64,000 nt of DNA from Penium margaritaceum (GCA_023375785.1 SZWC01006863.1:6762-70761); one strand, 5' to 3'. Counted from the first letter of the stretch, positions 1 to 12,859 are shown. Notes: generated from the letters alone by a model not told the origin. Program-made: numbers and translations.

Positions 1-2025
1 CCTTCCCTTTGTCTGAAGCCGTAAGCTCAGCTTTCACCTACATCACCAAGAACGTCCAGTGCACTAGTTAGTCTGACAGGCCAAAATTGGCAGGAGCTAC
101 CAGAACGGACAGTGCAGTCAGCTCCTCACCTGTTTCGCCACGAGCTTCTTCTGCTCCAGTTCCTCTTTCGCCAACCTGGCCAGTGCTTCTTGCATATCCT
201 CCTGTTTGCGCTTCTCCCTCTCTGCAGTTGCTGCCTCTTCTTCCTGCAATGTTCAGGACGAGACATAACAACCAGTGTCACATTGTTCCGTACAGAAGAA
301 CTGTGGCCTGTCTTGGGGACAAAGGTAAAGAGGTGGCACTCGGTAAAGGGGGGGTGGGGTTCACCTGCTGCTTCTTTGCCTTGTATGCATCCATTTCAGC
401 CGCATACCGGGAACGATCAGCAGCCGCCATCTGCACATATGAACAGAAAAGCAAGTAGCAACGTAAGAAATGTGGCACCTGCAGGAAACATTCAGTCAGT
501 ACAAGAAATAAACTTCTAGCCGGATGAGGAGAGATATCCCCTCGCCCACCTTCTCATATTTCTCTGCCTGCTTGGTGTCTTTGATCTTTTTCCACTCCTC
601 TCCAAGCGCTTTGCTCTCCTGCAATCCAGAATTGCGATTGAAATAAGTGAGCATTCTTGCGTTGCCCAGTGGCAAGATCTCAACGGCTTGATGATCTCAA
701 CGGCAACAACACTCACTTCCACAATGTCCCGCTTGTCCTCAGAGGGTGGGAAGAGTTGCGGTCGGCGCTCGGTGCAGAAATAGACAAAGGCAGACAGGGG
801 CTGCTTGGGCTTCTCGGGGTCCTTAGCTTTCCTGCAGAACCAAAAGGTAGGACGATTGATCAATGAGTTCCATACTTCTTGCGTCACACCAGAATTTTGC
901 CCGAACTTACACACTACCACTTACTTTTTCCCGCCTGCTGCGCCCTCCTTCATTTCCTGCACCACACAACCCATTCGGCAGTGTAAGAAAGGGAAGGACG
1001 AAAACAACAAAGTTTCTGTAGAAATTGCTTCACAACACACACCTGCTGATGCGCTGTGAACTGTTCCAGGAGTTTCAAAGCCTCTTCCTTCCTCCTCTCT
1101 TCCTGAAGCTTGCGCAGGGCATCCTGCTGACGCTTCTCCTCCGCAATCATCTGTGCATGCGAAGAAAGAAGTTAGCAACTGATGTACGTTACACATGAAG
1201 GTCAACTTGATTCGGCCTTTATGTACGAGCAAGAAGCTCACCTTGTCGTAGTCCGCCTTCGCAGCCTTGTATTTCTCGCTCTCCTTGGCGAACTTTTCCT
1301 CGTACACCTTCTTGTCAGCCTCGCTCACCGACTTCCACAACTCGCCCATAATCTTCGCTACTTCCGTCACGCCAGCTTGCGGGTGCTTTTTGCGCACCTG
1401 AGGCTCGCGAGAAGCCCAAGATAAGGAAAACAATCAATAGTCAGTTGATTCGAAACGGTTGAAAAGAATGGAATGCCCTTATGCAAGAGCGACAATTAAT
1501 CCCAGAGGCGTACCTCGGGCTGATGGTCTACGCTCCACAGTAGGAAGGCCGAGGTGGGCTTCTTGGGCCGGCGGGGATCCTTCTCCTTCTTGTCGTCCGC
1601 GTCCTCTTCCATGGGCATGANGCCCGAGTGGCCACGACCGTCACCTAGCTCACCAGCTGGGGTTCAAACGCCTTCAACTTCTGAAGCTTGTTCAGCTCCT
1701 TCTGGAGCTTCTCCTTCTCCTGTGCCGTCATCTCCAGCTGAGCATTGCGCTCCTTCAACAGGGCTTCACTTTCCTGCTTCTCGAGGGTCACCTTCTCGAG
1801 CTTCGCAGACAGCGCCAACAGCTCCTGCTCCATGTTCACCGCCCGCTCGGCCAGCGCGGTCTTCTTCTCCTTGCCCCCAGCCGCCCCCTTCGGCCCAGCC
1901 TTGCCTGACGTGGCGGGGGGGGCCTCGGGGTCTATTTTGGAAAGAGGTAGGGCAGCTGCATTGTCTGCCTCTGGCATCGCAGCTTTGCGCCTGTTCTGGG
2001 GACGAGCAGTACCGGCAGGAGCCAT
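1..2025 (-). CDS. 3xHMG-box-type chromatin protein, partial (runs off left edge)
   Basis: A DNA-binding chromatin protein of the plant 3xHMG-box class; Arabidopsis members bind condensed chromosomes and rDNA. Exons that join in phase with GT-AG introns: 2025-1654, about 1620-1514, 1397-1242, 1150-1043, 956-925, 831-717, 618-550, 430-365, 243-130 and probably 12-1. Residues 1-124 form an N-terminal region with a Lys/Glu-rich coiled coil (ending KLQKLKAFEPQL). HMG box 1 is about residues 136-211 (RPKKPTSAFLLW, then GELWKSVSEADKKVYEEK). A charged linker follows (EEALKLLEQF). Box 2 is about 257-341 (KPKQPLSAFVYF, GEEWKKI). A second charged helix ends at about 379, where the window stops; family layout predicts a third box beyond it. 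The start is the first ATG of the open N-terminal exon; an ATG in exon 2 is an alternative. Box order, linker wording and coiled coil all match remembered Arabidopsis 3xHMG-box1. The single N at 1621 lies in intron 1, so that intron may be incomplete. Confidence 0.9.
1621..1621. other. Single-N contig join in intron 1 of the HMG gene
   Basis: One unresolved base lies between the donor at 1653-1652 and the start of exon 2. The remaining intron would be only about 33 bases, against 86-121 bases for the other introns of the gene. Sequence is therefore probably missing here. No duplicated flank is seen, unlike at the other two single-N sites. Confidence 0.6.
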
Positions 2026-3240
2026 GACTTACGATTGTTTCGTCAATTACTACGCAAGGCTTGGAGATTCATCACGCAAGACTTTTGCGACGGCGGCTTT
2101 TAAGGTCAAGGCTGTTCCGAGGTGATCAGGAGCAGAACCGAACGATGTGACACAGTTCGTGTGACCGATCGACTGCATGACCGTTGCAACTCCACATCCT
2201 GTCGAAACAATTGATCCATTTTAAAAGTGATTCTGTAGTCGGCCCATATCTGTTCTGGAGACTAAAACCAAACCATGTGTTACAGTTCAGCTCGCTGTAA
2301 CAGATTGGCCCCAAAAATAAAAAGAGTAGTTTGTTTTTCAAAGAGGTCTTCCTCACTGCTCGCCTTTTGGGGAATACAACGGCTACTGTTACAACTGGCG
2401 CCAGAGCAGTTGGACCGTGGATGCCTCCGGTGGAACTGTCGGCGTGACGTCGATGAGAGGCAGGATTCCGTCCTCAAAGCTTCCCGCCAGTTAGGGCAGG
2501 AGCGCGGCAGATTTTCGACTACATCTCGGTACCCGTAACGGCCGTCGGCACTCGTACCTGAACCTGCTCATCATGAAGTCTTGCATTCCCTATAGCCCGT
2601 GTGATATACAAGCCTCCTCAGCAACCATAGCATGGATAATCAGCTTGGCCATGTCGCATAACATACAAACAGATATGAGTGAAGACTTCAGGATTCAAGA
2701 ATTATTTGAATTAGAAGAGTATAGGCTTTCTACTTCAAAGCATCAAGCAATGTATTCAATGTCAAACATGCAAAAGGCATCATGGAATTCATGTTAGACG
2801 AGGAAATACCCCGAAGCAATGCTGGGATGATCCACATAAATACAAATTTCAAGGATATTTTTTCATATTTCGACGAATTGAACGCAGCCTAGGCTCTCCA
2901 CACGCCCTGACACAATGAGAAGGAATGGGAGCCTATTCCATGGAGGGTGAGGCGTCACTGAGACTAGGTCCAAAAGGGGTGTTCCCATGAAAGGGGAGGT
3001 ACAAGGGCAGAACCCATAGTCGGCCACAATGGACATATGGTGACACAGCAGGCGTCACAAAGGTCATTGGCACCACTGAGGGTTGTGTCGAGGAAACTGA
3101 TCGAGGGGGAGACGAGGCAGCTCTCTCAGCGAAATGACAAATGGTTGCTTGGACGCGAAGGCAATGGGTGATGATATTTTCTTATTTTTTTTCTAATTTT
3201 GTAATGGAAATTAGTCTAAGAATCACAAAAACCGTTGTAG
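2026..3240. other. Upstream intergenic region, no gene recognised
   Basis: This stretch holds the 5' flank of the HMG gene. I see no convincing coding exon, TATA box or RNA gene. A short 8-bp inverted repeat (TGTTACAG / CTGTAACA) lies at 2278-2302. Open frames are short and show no recognisable domain. Confidence 0.4.
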
Positions 3241-3442
3241 CAATGTCAAATGGCCACAGGCCACAGCTCTTGTGTCCATTGGGCACAGCCTGGGTGTCGT
3301 GGAAATGTCAAAGCAATGTCAAATGGCCAATATTCGGTGAAGCAGGCAACATAACAGATAATGAGAAATCATCCTAAGGCCTTTGGACACCCAAGCTATG
3401 GCCTATGGACACCCAAGCCGTGGCCTATGGCCATTTGACATT
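3241..3442. repeat. Foldback (MITE-like) inverted repeat
   Basis: The left arm, 3241-3299, begins CAATGTCAAATGGCCACAGG. The right arm, about 3385-3442, ends GGCCATTTGACATT and reads as its reverse complement with roughly 80% identity. Both arms contain a CTTGGGTGTCC-like motif. The spacer is about 85 bases and has no coding potential. No clear target-site duplication was found, so the transposon class is not assigned. Confidence 0.55.
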
Positions 3443-3457
3443 CTTGTGAAAGTTTTC

Positions 3458-4137
3458 TACCTCTTTGGTTTTGCTGGTGGTGGGCGCATGACTGTAGGGA
3501 GCAAATGCTTGCTAGCGTGGAACACTAGGCAAGAAAAGAGGTAAGGGGCATACTCACGACACCATGGATGATGCAAGCTCAACGCTTTGAAGCTTGAGAG
3601 ATGAGCAACGAGCTACAAAAGGAGTCTGAGGAGAGTGATGTGTTGATAGCTGGTTGACCGGGCCACCCACGTGAGACGTTCGACGTGGGACCTGGACACC
3701 ACCCTGGATCAAACCAGATCGGTCGGCAGCATGCCGTCAGCTGTTTCTTACACTTGAGAATAACTAGGAGTGTGGTCCCATAGGATCAACAACACAACAT
3801 TACACTTCAATAGTCCTACCTAAACATCATATCAAAGATACGAATAGTCAAATCGACCATGAGCCTATGTGGATGCATGTCTCCTTGAGATGTGATGCTA
3901 CAATGTTTGATAATCAGGTGCTCAGCATGTCATGCAGAAACTAAACTAGACTATATTCTCAAGCACAACTAAACATGATGCTTCAGCTACCAATCTTGCA
4001 CTCGGCTGAGACGCCAAAGGTGTGTGGTCCATGACATGTGCACCTTGATATTCACTTCAGTTTAGTCACCAGCAGTGACACCATGAGTTTGTGCAGATTC
4101 AAGAGGTCATTTGCATGTCTTACAGCCATAACCAACA
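3458..4137 (-). repeat. 3' LTR of element E
   Basis: This stretch matches 13495-14127 over its whole length. Shared landmarks are GACACCATGGAT, GGTTGACCGGGCCACC-like, AGGAGTGTGGTCC and CAATAGTCCTACCTAAA. The LTR begins TGTTGG in element orientation (ends ACCAACA on the plus strand at 4137) and is followed by a pyrimidine-rich plus-strand stretch that is the polypurine tract of the element. The left boundary is approximate. Confidence 0.7.
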
Positions 4138-7100
4138 CTACCCCTTGACACATAGGCGAACACCACACACATGCATGAGAGCAAGAATAATACAAAATCA
4201 TGTCTCAAACCATGACTCACGAGGTGTACGTACAGCAATTTGGTGCATCGCGAGCATAGAGCAGACCAACAGCGTACACAGCCGCTTTGAACATGCCATT
4301 ACTAAGAGTTTTGGTGAGAAAGTCTACATGCTACTGTCGAGTGTCGACTAAGACAACCTGAACCTCTCCGACAACAATGTGCTCGTGTACAAGGTGATGC
4401 TCAATACAGATATGCTTAGTGCGAGAGTGGTGTATGCCATCGTGCTCAACGATTGCCTTGGTACTCTGGTTGTCGCAGCAAAGGGTGATGCAGCAGATGG
4501 GCACACGCAACTATTACAATAGGCGGGAAAGCCACACACTCTCACACTTTCCTGCACCGAGCACTACATACTTTGCCTCACTGGAGCTCCAAACAACACA
4601 TCCCTTATTTCCACTCTTTCAAGAGATAGCATGCCCACCAACAAGAAAGATGTAAGCGATGCGACTACGAGCAACAGTGCTATGCGCCCAATCACTGTCT
4701 GTGTATGCGGCAACGACCATAGAGGGTTGCGCTTTGGCAGCATAGTTCTACACGTGCAGTGGGCAACACGTAGCAGACAACGCATAGCACAGCCTTGAGA
4801 TATCTTTGACGAGGTTGTTGGGAGAACTGGGCTAAAAAGTTGACATAGAATGCCACATCAGCCTATGTGATGTTCGCAAGATACATGAGAGTCCCAATCA
4901 CGCTGAGGTGACCGGTGACGTCGATTGTCTCCCCAAATGGTGATGAATCCAACAATTCAAGCAGGCGCTAACCTACTGGAGTCATTCGCGTGGAGGTAGT
5001 GCGTGTGTCGGCCAGCAAGGAGGCAAAGCGTTCTCATAGGCTGCGGATGTAGGCAGCTTGGTGCCCGTGTAAAGTGTAATGCTGAAGATCACGGTCCAGT
5101 TCCATACCAAGGCACACTCGAGCCGGCCCCAAGTCCATCTTGTATGTAGCTTTCAGAAGGGCCATCTGTGGAGGATGATGCATCGGAGCGTGAGCGTCTC
5201 TGAAAGGGTTGAGAGGATTGAGAATTAGGATATTGAGGGAGAGAGTGAAGTCTTCCCCTGCCATGTGTCTATGGCTCACGACCGAAAATAGGGGTCTCAG
5301 ATGCTGGAGGTGGCTCTGAGGCATCATCAGATGCTGCGGTCTATGGCGCAGACTTTGGAGATGTGCCAAGAGCAAAATGTACAGGGGATTGCGCTGGGGC
5401 GCTGGTGATGAACTGTGCGGACACACCGGCACGAGATTGTTTCAGGACAGTGGCGTGTGTAGGTACCAACTCAAAGGATGCAAAGTCTGGCGCCACGAAC
5501 AAGGCTCAAGAGGAGGTCACATGATGGATGGCTCCTAAGACAAGGATAAAAAAGCCACCTAACATGCGGACAAGGGTAGGAACACAGCTGCTAGCGGTGA
5601 TGGCAAACTACGGCTGTAGCTATTGACCACACGTATCGAGACATCGAGAGAAGCAAACAGACTACCACTCTTCAATCCAAGAAACATCAACAATCAAACA
5701 CCCATGTATATGACCCAATTCTTAACCACAAAGAGCCTCATCCACATCACACGCAAGTGACTCCAAACTTAAATGCACACTCTCACCTCCATGTTCACGG
5801 AGGTGGCGCTGGTGAACGGCATGGAAGAGAGCCGTGTCCAATCAACAAGCGTCCTCATGTGGGTTGGGAGAGATGAAGACACAGGTGTATGAACACCTAT
5901 GAGACTAGGCAGGCGAGATCCAGGCAAGAGGAGGGTAAGGACCGGAAAGGGGGCCTTAGAAGATATGCCCACCAAACCCTAGGGGCCACCCCAAGGGGTA
6001 AGGTGGTGGATGAGGCATCGTACTAGTGCTATAGACAGCAACATCTATAGATGAGGGTGCAGTGTGGCTGGAGGAGGTAGTAGAGAATGAATCAAGGGTA
6101 ACGCCACCACTGTTACCATAAGACCCTGCCCAATGTGCCCGCATGTCAGATGCAAGATGGTCATATTCAGGCGGTGCGGGATACTTGGCAGCGGAGTGGC
6201 CAGAGGCACCACGGTTCTAGTAAGTAACAATGCCAGAGGATGAGCCGCTGAACCCCCTCCCCTCGCCGCGCCCTCCTTGTCCACCAGCACCCGACCTGCT
6301 GTCGGAAGATCTACCTTTGCCTTTCTCCCGACCTTGGTGCCCCCTTGAGTGACGAGGGAAGTGGTCGGCATGGAGGATGTGGAAGCAGATGAGATAGAGG
6401 TGGATACAAAGGGAGGGTAGTGGCAATAGTTACAAGTATTGCTCGATGAATGTGTTTGTTTTGCATGGTGAACCATCTATTCGTTAGAAATTATGAGATA
6501 AACTCTTGGAGGGCACAAATACCCGGTGGAGCATCATCAGGGTCAGGCTCATCAGAGAGACGCTCGAGTTCCAGGGTTGTCACCTCCTTGAAGATGTCGG
6601 ATAACTCAGAAATGAGGCCGTTGACAATCGAGAGGACTGTTGGAATCTACCCAAGAGTCGTTTTGCTCAGGTCACGTAGCACACGGAGGTTGTAGGCCCA
6701 ATAGGAACCGTCAGTCTCATTAGCAAGCATAGACAGCATGTTGAACTAGAAAGTGAGGATGCTCTATGCGGCATTCCTTGTGACTGTGTTGTGGCGCTTG
6801 ATGACAGTGGGTATGCCAACTAGATCATTAGGCGAGCAGCATGAAGTGTCTGCATTGTTGGACCCGATCTCGTTAGTGAGAACATCGGACCCTGTACCGA
6901 TGAGAGCACAAACACGATGATCAGACTCAGAGTCGAAAAGGGAAAAAGAGAGGAACAGTTGAGGGATTCGGTTCATGGTAGTATTCCCAGAGTTGCTCGT
7001 CCTCTGTCCACGCAGTGAAGCAAACCTCTAAAGATGAGAAGGTGATGTTAGAAATGAAGTAATGTAGAAGCAAAGCAAAGTCACGTATGTGCTCTGTGGC

Positions 7101-7599
7101 CAGTGCAAGAGCCTTGATGGCTATTCCACTGACAACAGCGGCGACTGTGAGGGTCGGAAACGAGAGAACTGGAGGTGGTGGATGCGGAAGCGGGTACAGT
7201 GGAGAGTGAAGTAGCAATGCAAGAAGCGTTAAGGGCAAAGGGAGTGGCGCCTAGTGTGGGTTGGAGACAGCTGAGAACCAAATCAGCTACGTGATCAGCG
7301 AATGTCTCCTGATCAGCTTGTTCACTGTACAAAACTTCATCTATAGTATGCTAGGCATTAAGTGTAGCTTGGAAAGCAGTGTGTTCTTGCTACAGCTTTG
7401 CTTGCAGAGCAGCGTACTGGCCATCATCAACTGGCATGGTGCCACAGACGTCACTATGCCAAGATAACTGTGGCAGAGTTTCCCTTGTCCTAGTGGGCAT
7501 GGAAAGGTATGGTGAGTGTGTGACTCAAGGTTTTGAAAGGCAACAGACCCAGACACAATAAAAAGCCAACAGAGAGGCAATGTGGAGAGAGAAATATCA

Positions 7600-10020
7600 G
7601 GAGAAAGTGCCAAGCTTTCTGGGCCTAATGATGGATTAAGAAAGGCGAACGAAGTTTTGTTACTGGAGATGTTACGAAAACTGCTACTGTGGATGGCACA
7701 AAGACAATGAAGCATGCAACACCCTGCAAGATAGTAGCTTGGAGGGTGGAGATGGCTATAGTTGTAGAGACAAGGAACTGGATGTGATGATTGGGGTGTG
7801 GTGAGGAAGGAATAGAGGAAGCCATTATCATGGAGGTGTGGATGGAGGCCAACACACAGGAGAGTGCAATGGTTTCTTATGCTTTTGCTACTACTACATC
7901 TGTTGGTGTGACAACTTGTATAACGACATTGACTGTAACTGCTGCCAAGGGCTCCTGATCAACTACAGCAATGGTGTATGTCTCAACTGCTCTACTCGTG
8001 CTAATGATGATAAGTACATGAGCAATGCATGTAGTGGTAACAGACGTGGAGGAAACAGCATCACTGGAGACAAGTGTTTCTTCTATGACAAAACGAATGC
8101 CAGAGGGTCTGCAAGAAGCCAATTCAGAACTAAGAGACTGCTAGGGATGTAGCGTGATGAAGAAGTAAAGGCCTACAAACTGTTGTCGGTGTGGCTGGTG
8201 CTGCCCCACTGGAGACAGCACGCTGACTCTGCTGGCCTGTCGTATGGACAATGGATGGGCTTACAAGAGATTGAGGAGGTCGCAGGTCCCGGGTTGGTCC
8301 CGTGGCTGGTACGTTTTGCACCATCATTGAATCATCATAGGTGGCCTGACCGTATGCAGTGTACTCAGCAGTGTCCTCCTGATTGTAGTCGGCTGTCATA
8401 TCATAGTCCTCACTAGTACCCTACACTGCGACGGCAGAGGCACGACCACACCTCACGCTCCGCTCTCTCCTGTAGTAGGCAACTTCTTCCTTGATGAGGT
8501 AGCACTCACGTGTGGCTGTAGGTGAGGTTGGGCTTGGTTCTTGATAACCCTCAGTGTATATTTACATCTGCATGTATCCTCGGATGTGCAGTGCATGAGG
8601 ATTTGGCGACCGGTGGTGATCCACGTTGAACGTGGAGGTACACGCTCGCCAAGCCCATTATGTGGTGGTATCACCCTCTTGACTCTCACAATCCGCCGGC
8701 CGTCAATCCTTGCCTACCCCTGCTACAAAACCTAGTTGTGTTATTGAGAACCATGTGTCATAGTGTGCTCGCTATGATACAGGACCTAGATTACGCCATG
8801 AATTGTGTGTTTGCTAGGTCAAACATAGGTTTTCTAATGTCTGGCCTAGTTTGGCCGAATATGAGACATTGCAGGTGCTCTTGCAGAAGCAGACTTTGCC
8901 CTTGCACCCTCTCACCCATAGCAAGGAGATTTTCTTGTTACTCATGGATTTGAATTAAAATTGTGTGCTTGCCCTAGGGTTTTGGAGCTACCATGCTCCA
9001 CAATGAGACAAACTGTCATTTTCTCAATTGATGTGTAGCAGCATTCTTCTGATATTGGAGCCTCAGGGCAAGAGAGTGCCAAGCTCGCCGAGCCTAGCAA
9101 CAAAGTGCAAAGAGAGGAGAGAAAGTAGCTCCTGCAGATGCCACAATGACTGCTACAATGGATGATATGGAAATAATGAGACACGCGATGTCTATCAATG
9201 CTACAGCTGTGAGTGTGGAGATGGCTGCAAGTGTAGAGTCAAGGACCTGGATATGATGATGAGACATAGCATGTGAAGGAGTAGATGAGGTGTGCATTGG
9301 GGAGGTGTGAATAGAGGCATGTGCACTGGAGAGTGTAGTGGCTGCCACTTTTCCTATGTTGCTAATGTGTCTCCTGTGATGGCAACCTTTGTGGCGATGT
9401 TGACTACATCCGCTCGAAGGGACACCTGATTGATTACAACAGTGGTTCAAGTCTTAATGGCTTGCCTAGCAGCACTGCTAGCAAATGCACATACAACGTG
9501 TGTCATTGTAGTAAACATGGAGGAAAAAATAGCACTGGAAACAACTGTAGCTCAAAAGACAATAAGAATGTTGGAGGGTCCAAATGAAGTTGACTCGGAG
9601 CCACAGGCTACTGGAGATGTAGTGTGATGAGGGAAAGAAGACCTATGGACTGTTGTTGCTACTGATGATGCCATTCTATGCTGACTCTATCAACGTGTTC
9701 CATGGTCAATGGTTTGGCTTACGGAGGATTGAAGAGATCTCTGATCCCGTACTGGCCGTGTTGCTTGTGAGTTCTACACTGTCAGAGAGTCGTAAGAAGA
9801 AAATGGGTAATAGACAGCGTAGCCGGTAGCATCCTCTCGCTCTAATTATGAAGTCCAATTGTAGTCCTCACTAGGGTAGCACCTTGGGCTGCGACAACAG
9901 AGTCGCAACCACGCCTTGTGCTCCGCCCTCATCTCGTATTAGGCAACTTCATCCTCAATGCGAGTACGCTCACATGCGGCTGTGGATGAGGTCGGGATCG
10001 GCTCACTAGTTGGGGGTGAC
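7600..10020 (-). repeat. Diverged tandem duplication inside element E
   Basis: About 0.95 kb at 7600-8540 recurs at about 9074-10010, in the same orientation, with a period near 1.45 kb. Matching landmarks are GTGCCAAGC, GTGGAGATGGCT, TGATTACAACAGTGGT-like, GATGTAGTGTGATGA-like and CTCACTAG followed by the GCGACGGCAGAGGC / GCGACAACAGAGTC region. The copies are well diverged, so this is a genomic duplication and not an assembly echo. It lies between the primer site and the recognised gag remnant of element E. Confidence 0.7.
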
Positions 10021-10521
10021 GCCAGGGTGTTGGCTGTCCAGCTGCCTTGCTGGATTGCCATTCAAATAGCAAAGGTCACTGCTGCTACAGAGTCAACAAG
10101 AGGTGAAGAGATAGAGTTATTGTTTTTTTACTACGAGGGTGGAAGCCGAGGCTACTGTCCACTCGCTGCTGCCACCTTATCACTCTAGTGGCTGTTGCTA
10201 CCACTACTGTTGTCATTGTTGTGAACACTGTGGCTCTTAAGTAGTTTGTAAGCGATGTGAGAGACGCTTGCCGCTTGACTACTGTCGCAACTATCGCTAT
10301 GAGAGTTTACGCTAATGCAGCTGTGAAGTTGCATATGCAAACGCGGCACCAGCTGCATTTGAGGCAGCTGCACCTACAATAATGAGAGGCATGTTCCCTC
10401 CAAATAATTTTTTTTTCTTCATGTGTTCCTTAATTGATTCCTCCTTGTTTGAGCTTATCACATGTGAAATAGCTTCAAAAGCCGTTTGATTTCACTGATA
10501 AGACTCTTTAACTTTCACTTT

Positions 10522-12859
10522 TCAACCCGGGTTCAATGCATCAAACAGTTGCGACAAGTTTAACGATAATGGTACTCGCTTAAAACAAATTGCAACAATG
10601 CATTGTGGACATCTACGGTCAAGCCAGAGTAATAACGTCCTCTGGCTCTGGCTCGACGCGCTCTCTAAAGAGTGAGTGTTCGGGTCAACCGCTTCCTCCG
10701 CGGCACCTTCGTGGAAGGCAACATCCTGACAACATCCAAAGCCACACACATCCCATGCATGTTTCACAAGGTCCCGGTTTTCCTTGAGCTTCAGCCAGGA
10801 CTGTAGCACCCAAGTCATGCCGAGGTTGCGCATCCGGCCTAACCCTATGTCAACTTTTCCATTGTTCCCTGCTTGCAGGCTTGCCCGCACTTCACTTGCA
10901 TGCCAAGCATGAAAAAGCGTTTCTATGGCTACCTTGAATGACCGCTGCAGGCCAACATAAGCTGGCTATGCTTTTGATATGCAGCCAGCAGGGATGAACA
11001 ACAGTCGGATGTAGGGGTAGTGGGTCTTGAGAAATTCCCAGAATTCTGGGGTGGTGTGGGGACGCCCTGCGTCGAGAGTAAAATGAGCTTCGCCTTTCCA
11101 ACGACCTTCTGGTGCCGCTCACACTACGGCTTGTACCATGGGTGCACCACGTTCGTCACCCACTCCCGAGTCGTATTGCTGTTGGCCTAGTGGTTAGGGG
11201 CCTGGTTGATGTCAAAACCGCAGTCATCATGGGCACGGCATGCGTCGGCATTGTCCAGATGGCAACGCTCTGTCTTGCCGGCGTAGATGAGTTGTAGAGG
11301 CAGCAGGTCACCGGCCATCGTGGATGTGATGAGCGCCATGATCTGGCCCTTGTCGTCAAGTACCGTGATGGAGACCTCCTTTGATCTGGCGAGCGCGTAG
11401 GTTTGGTCCCCTGCAATCCATGGACCACAAACCATGAGGTGCTGACCGGACTGGAAAGCGAGCATGGATGAAAAATGTAGTAGACGATGCGGCAAACGCA
11501 ATGCTTACCCGTTGGAACGATGCTGATGCCGGTATGGTCAGCGTTGAAAACAAACTCCGGGTCGACTTGGTTCATGACCATCAACGCCGCGACGCACTTG
11601 TGCATGGCCAGCACCTGCTCTTCCCATTTCTCCGGCACCTTCTGTGCAACTGCCGTGCCGCAGCGGTAGGTCCAACGCATGGGATTGCAGATTAAGTTCC
11701 GGATCCATGCGCAAGAAAATGTCATGCTTTCCCCGTTATCCGGCAGTTCCTCCGGATGATGTTCGAGGGTCAGCGCATGCATGACACCGCGGACATTGGC
11801 GGAGTTGATGATGGTGCCTGTTGCGCGCATCTTTGACAGAGTTTCCACAATACTCTCTTCAGATACCGGATGATAATCGAGGAATGATGTGCGGCCATGG
11901 TATCCATGTGTGTGTTTGCATGTTGTCCCTTGAATTTTGATTTCTTCCACGTTTGACAAGAAACGCCGGAAAGATGACAGCAAAGTGGTGCTTCGAGGTT
12001 CATACCAGCCAAAAATTGTTGATGGGGAGAGCTGGTCGTAGATGCAGTGCCCTCCCGGCTCGTGGTACAGCTTGCGCAGAAGCTTCATGGCCTGCTATAC
12101 GTTTTGCCCAGCGATCATGGCACCGTGGATGCGGCCTAGGTGACCGTCGCCTAGCCAATTCACAAACTGGCCATGGCATGCAGTGGGTGCAGGCTCATTG
12201 TCACGTGTGTTGTCACCTTTGGGCGGCGGCGGTGGTGGCGGCGGTAGGGAAAGTCTCACCGTGGTGCACACGTTGGTGCTGGGGGAGTATGCCGCAGCCT
12301 CAACCGTCAGAAGGAGGAATGGCCGAGGGTTCTTTGAGGGACGGCCAACCGGACGCTTCGGTGGAAGCTTCAATGGTGTCGGATGAATGAGCTTGTGCAG
12401 GTCAAAGAGCCGCTTCTGCTCAGCGGCTGCCTCTTCTGGAGTAAGGCGCCAAGAAACGACAGGGTGAGTGGACTGAATGCAACTGTCGGTAAGGTGAAAG
12501 TGGCATGCACGAGAGGACAGATCTCCGCTTTGAATGCGGAGACTTGCCTCGACGCGATCCGGCGTGCGGAGTAGGAGCCCTACGCCGGTGGGCAAAGGAG
12601 GTTCCGACGCCTCAAGTCGAGTCGCGTCGACTAAGGTAGACGTGAAGATCTGACGACTGCCCGCGGTTGACGACTTCAGTGTCATCAACCGCGTGTTCGC
12701 ACTTTGAGCTTTGAAGTTCACATTGGTGTCTCGTAGAAGTATGTAAACCCAGACAAGAACGATGGACGAACATGGATCTTCCTTTTTTTCCTCAAACGGG
12801 TTTGGACGAGCACCTACAAAACTCCAAATCACATGGATATGGGAGAATGTAACGAGCAC
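10522..12859 (-). pseudogene. Pogo/Tigger-like (DDE) transposase pseudogene with a retained intron
   Basis: A cut-and-paste DNA transposase relic. The N-terminal part, 12859-12095, holds an AT-hook-like stretch (KRPVGRPSKNPRP), a polyproline run and WLGDGHLGRIHGAMIAGQN. An in-frame TAG separates this from 12088-11509 (KLLRKLYHEPGGHCIYDQLS ... FNADHTGISIVPTG, probably the first catalytic Asp). A GT-AG intron, 11508-11411, joins in phase to DQTYALARSKEV and then LLPLQLIYAGKTERC, ending in a stop at 11187. In a shifted frame, 11090-10950 reads HFTLD, RPHTTPEFWEFLK and LLFIPAGC, wording typical of pogo-like cores. 10890-10522 holds a plausible C-terminal part (GMTWVLQSWLKLKENRDLVK). In-frame stops and at least one frame shift disable it. 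Terminal inverted repeats were not found. Assignment to the pogo/Tigger group is by motif wording from memory; a related DDE_1 group is possible. Confidence 0.7.

Noticed and set aside
2395-2412. Gypsy-type primer site (TGGCGCC)
   Set aside because: No LTR boundary or partner LTR could be found around it, so the word is likely chance.
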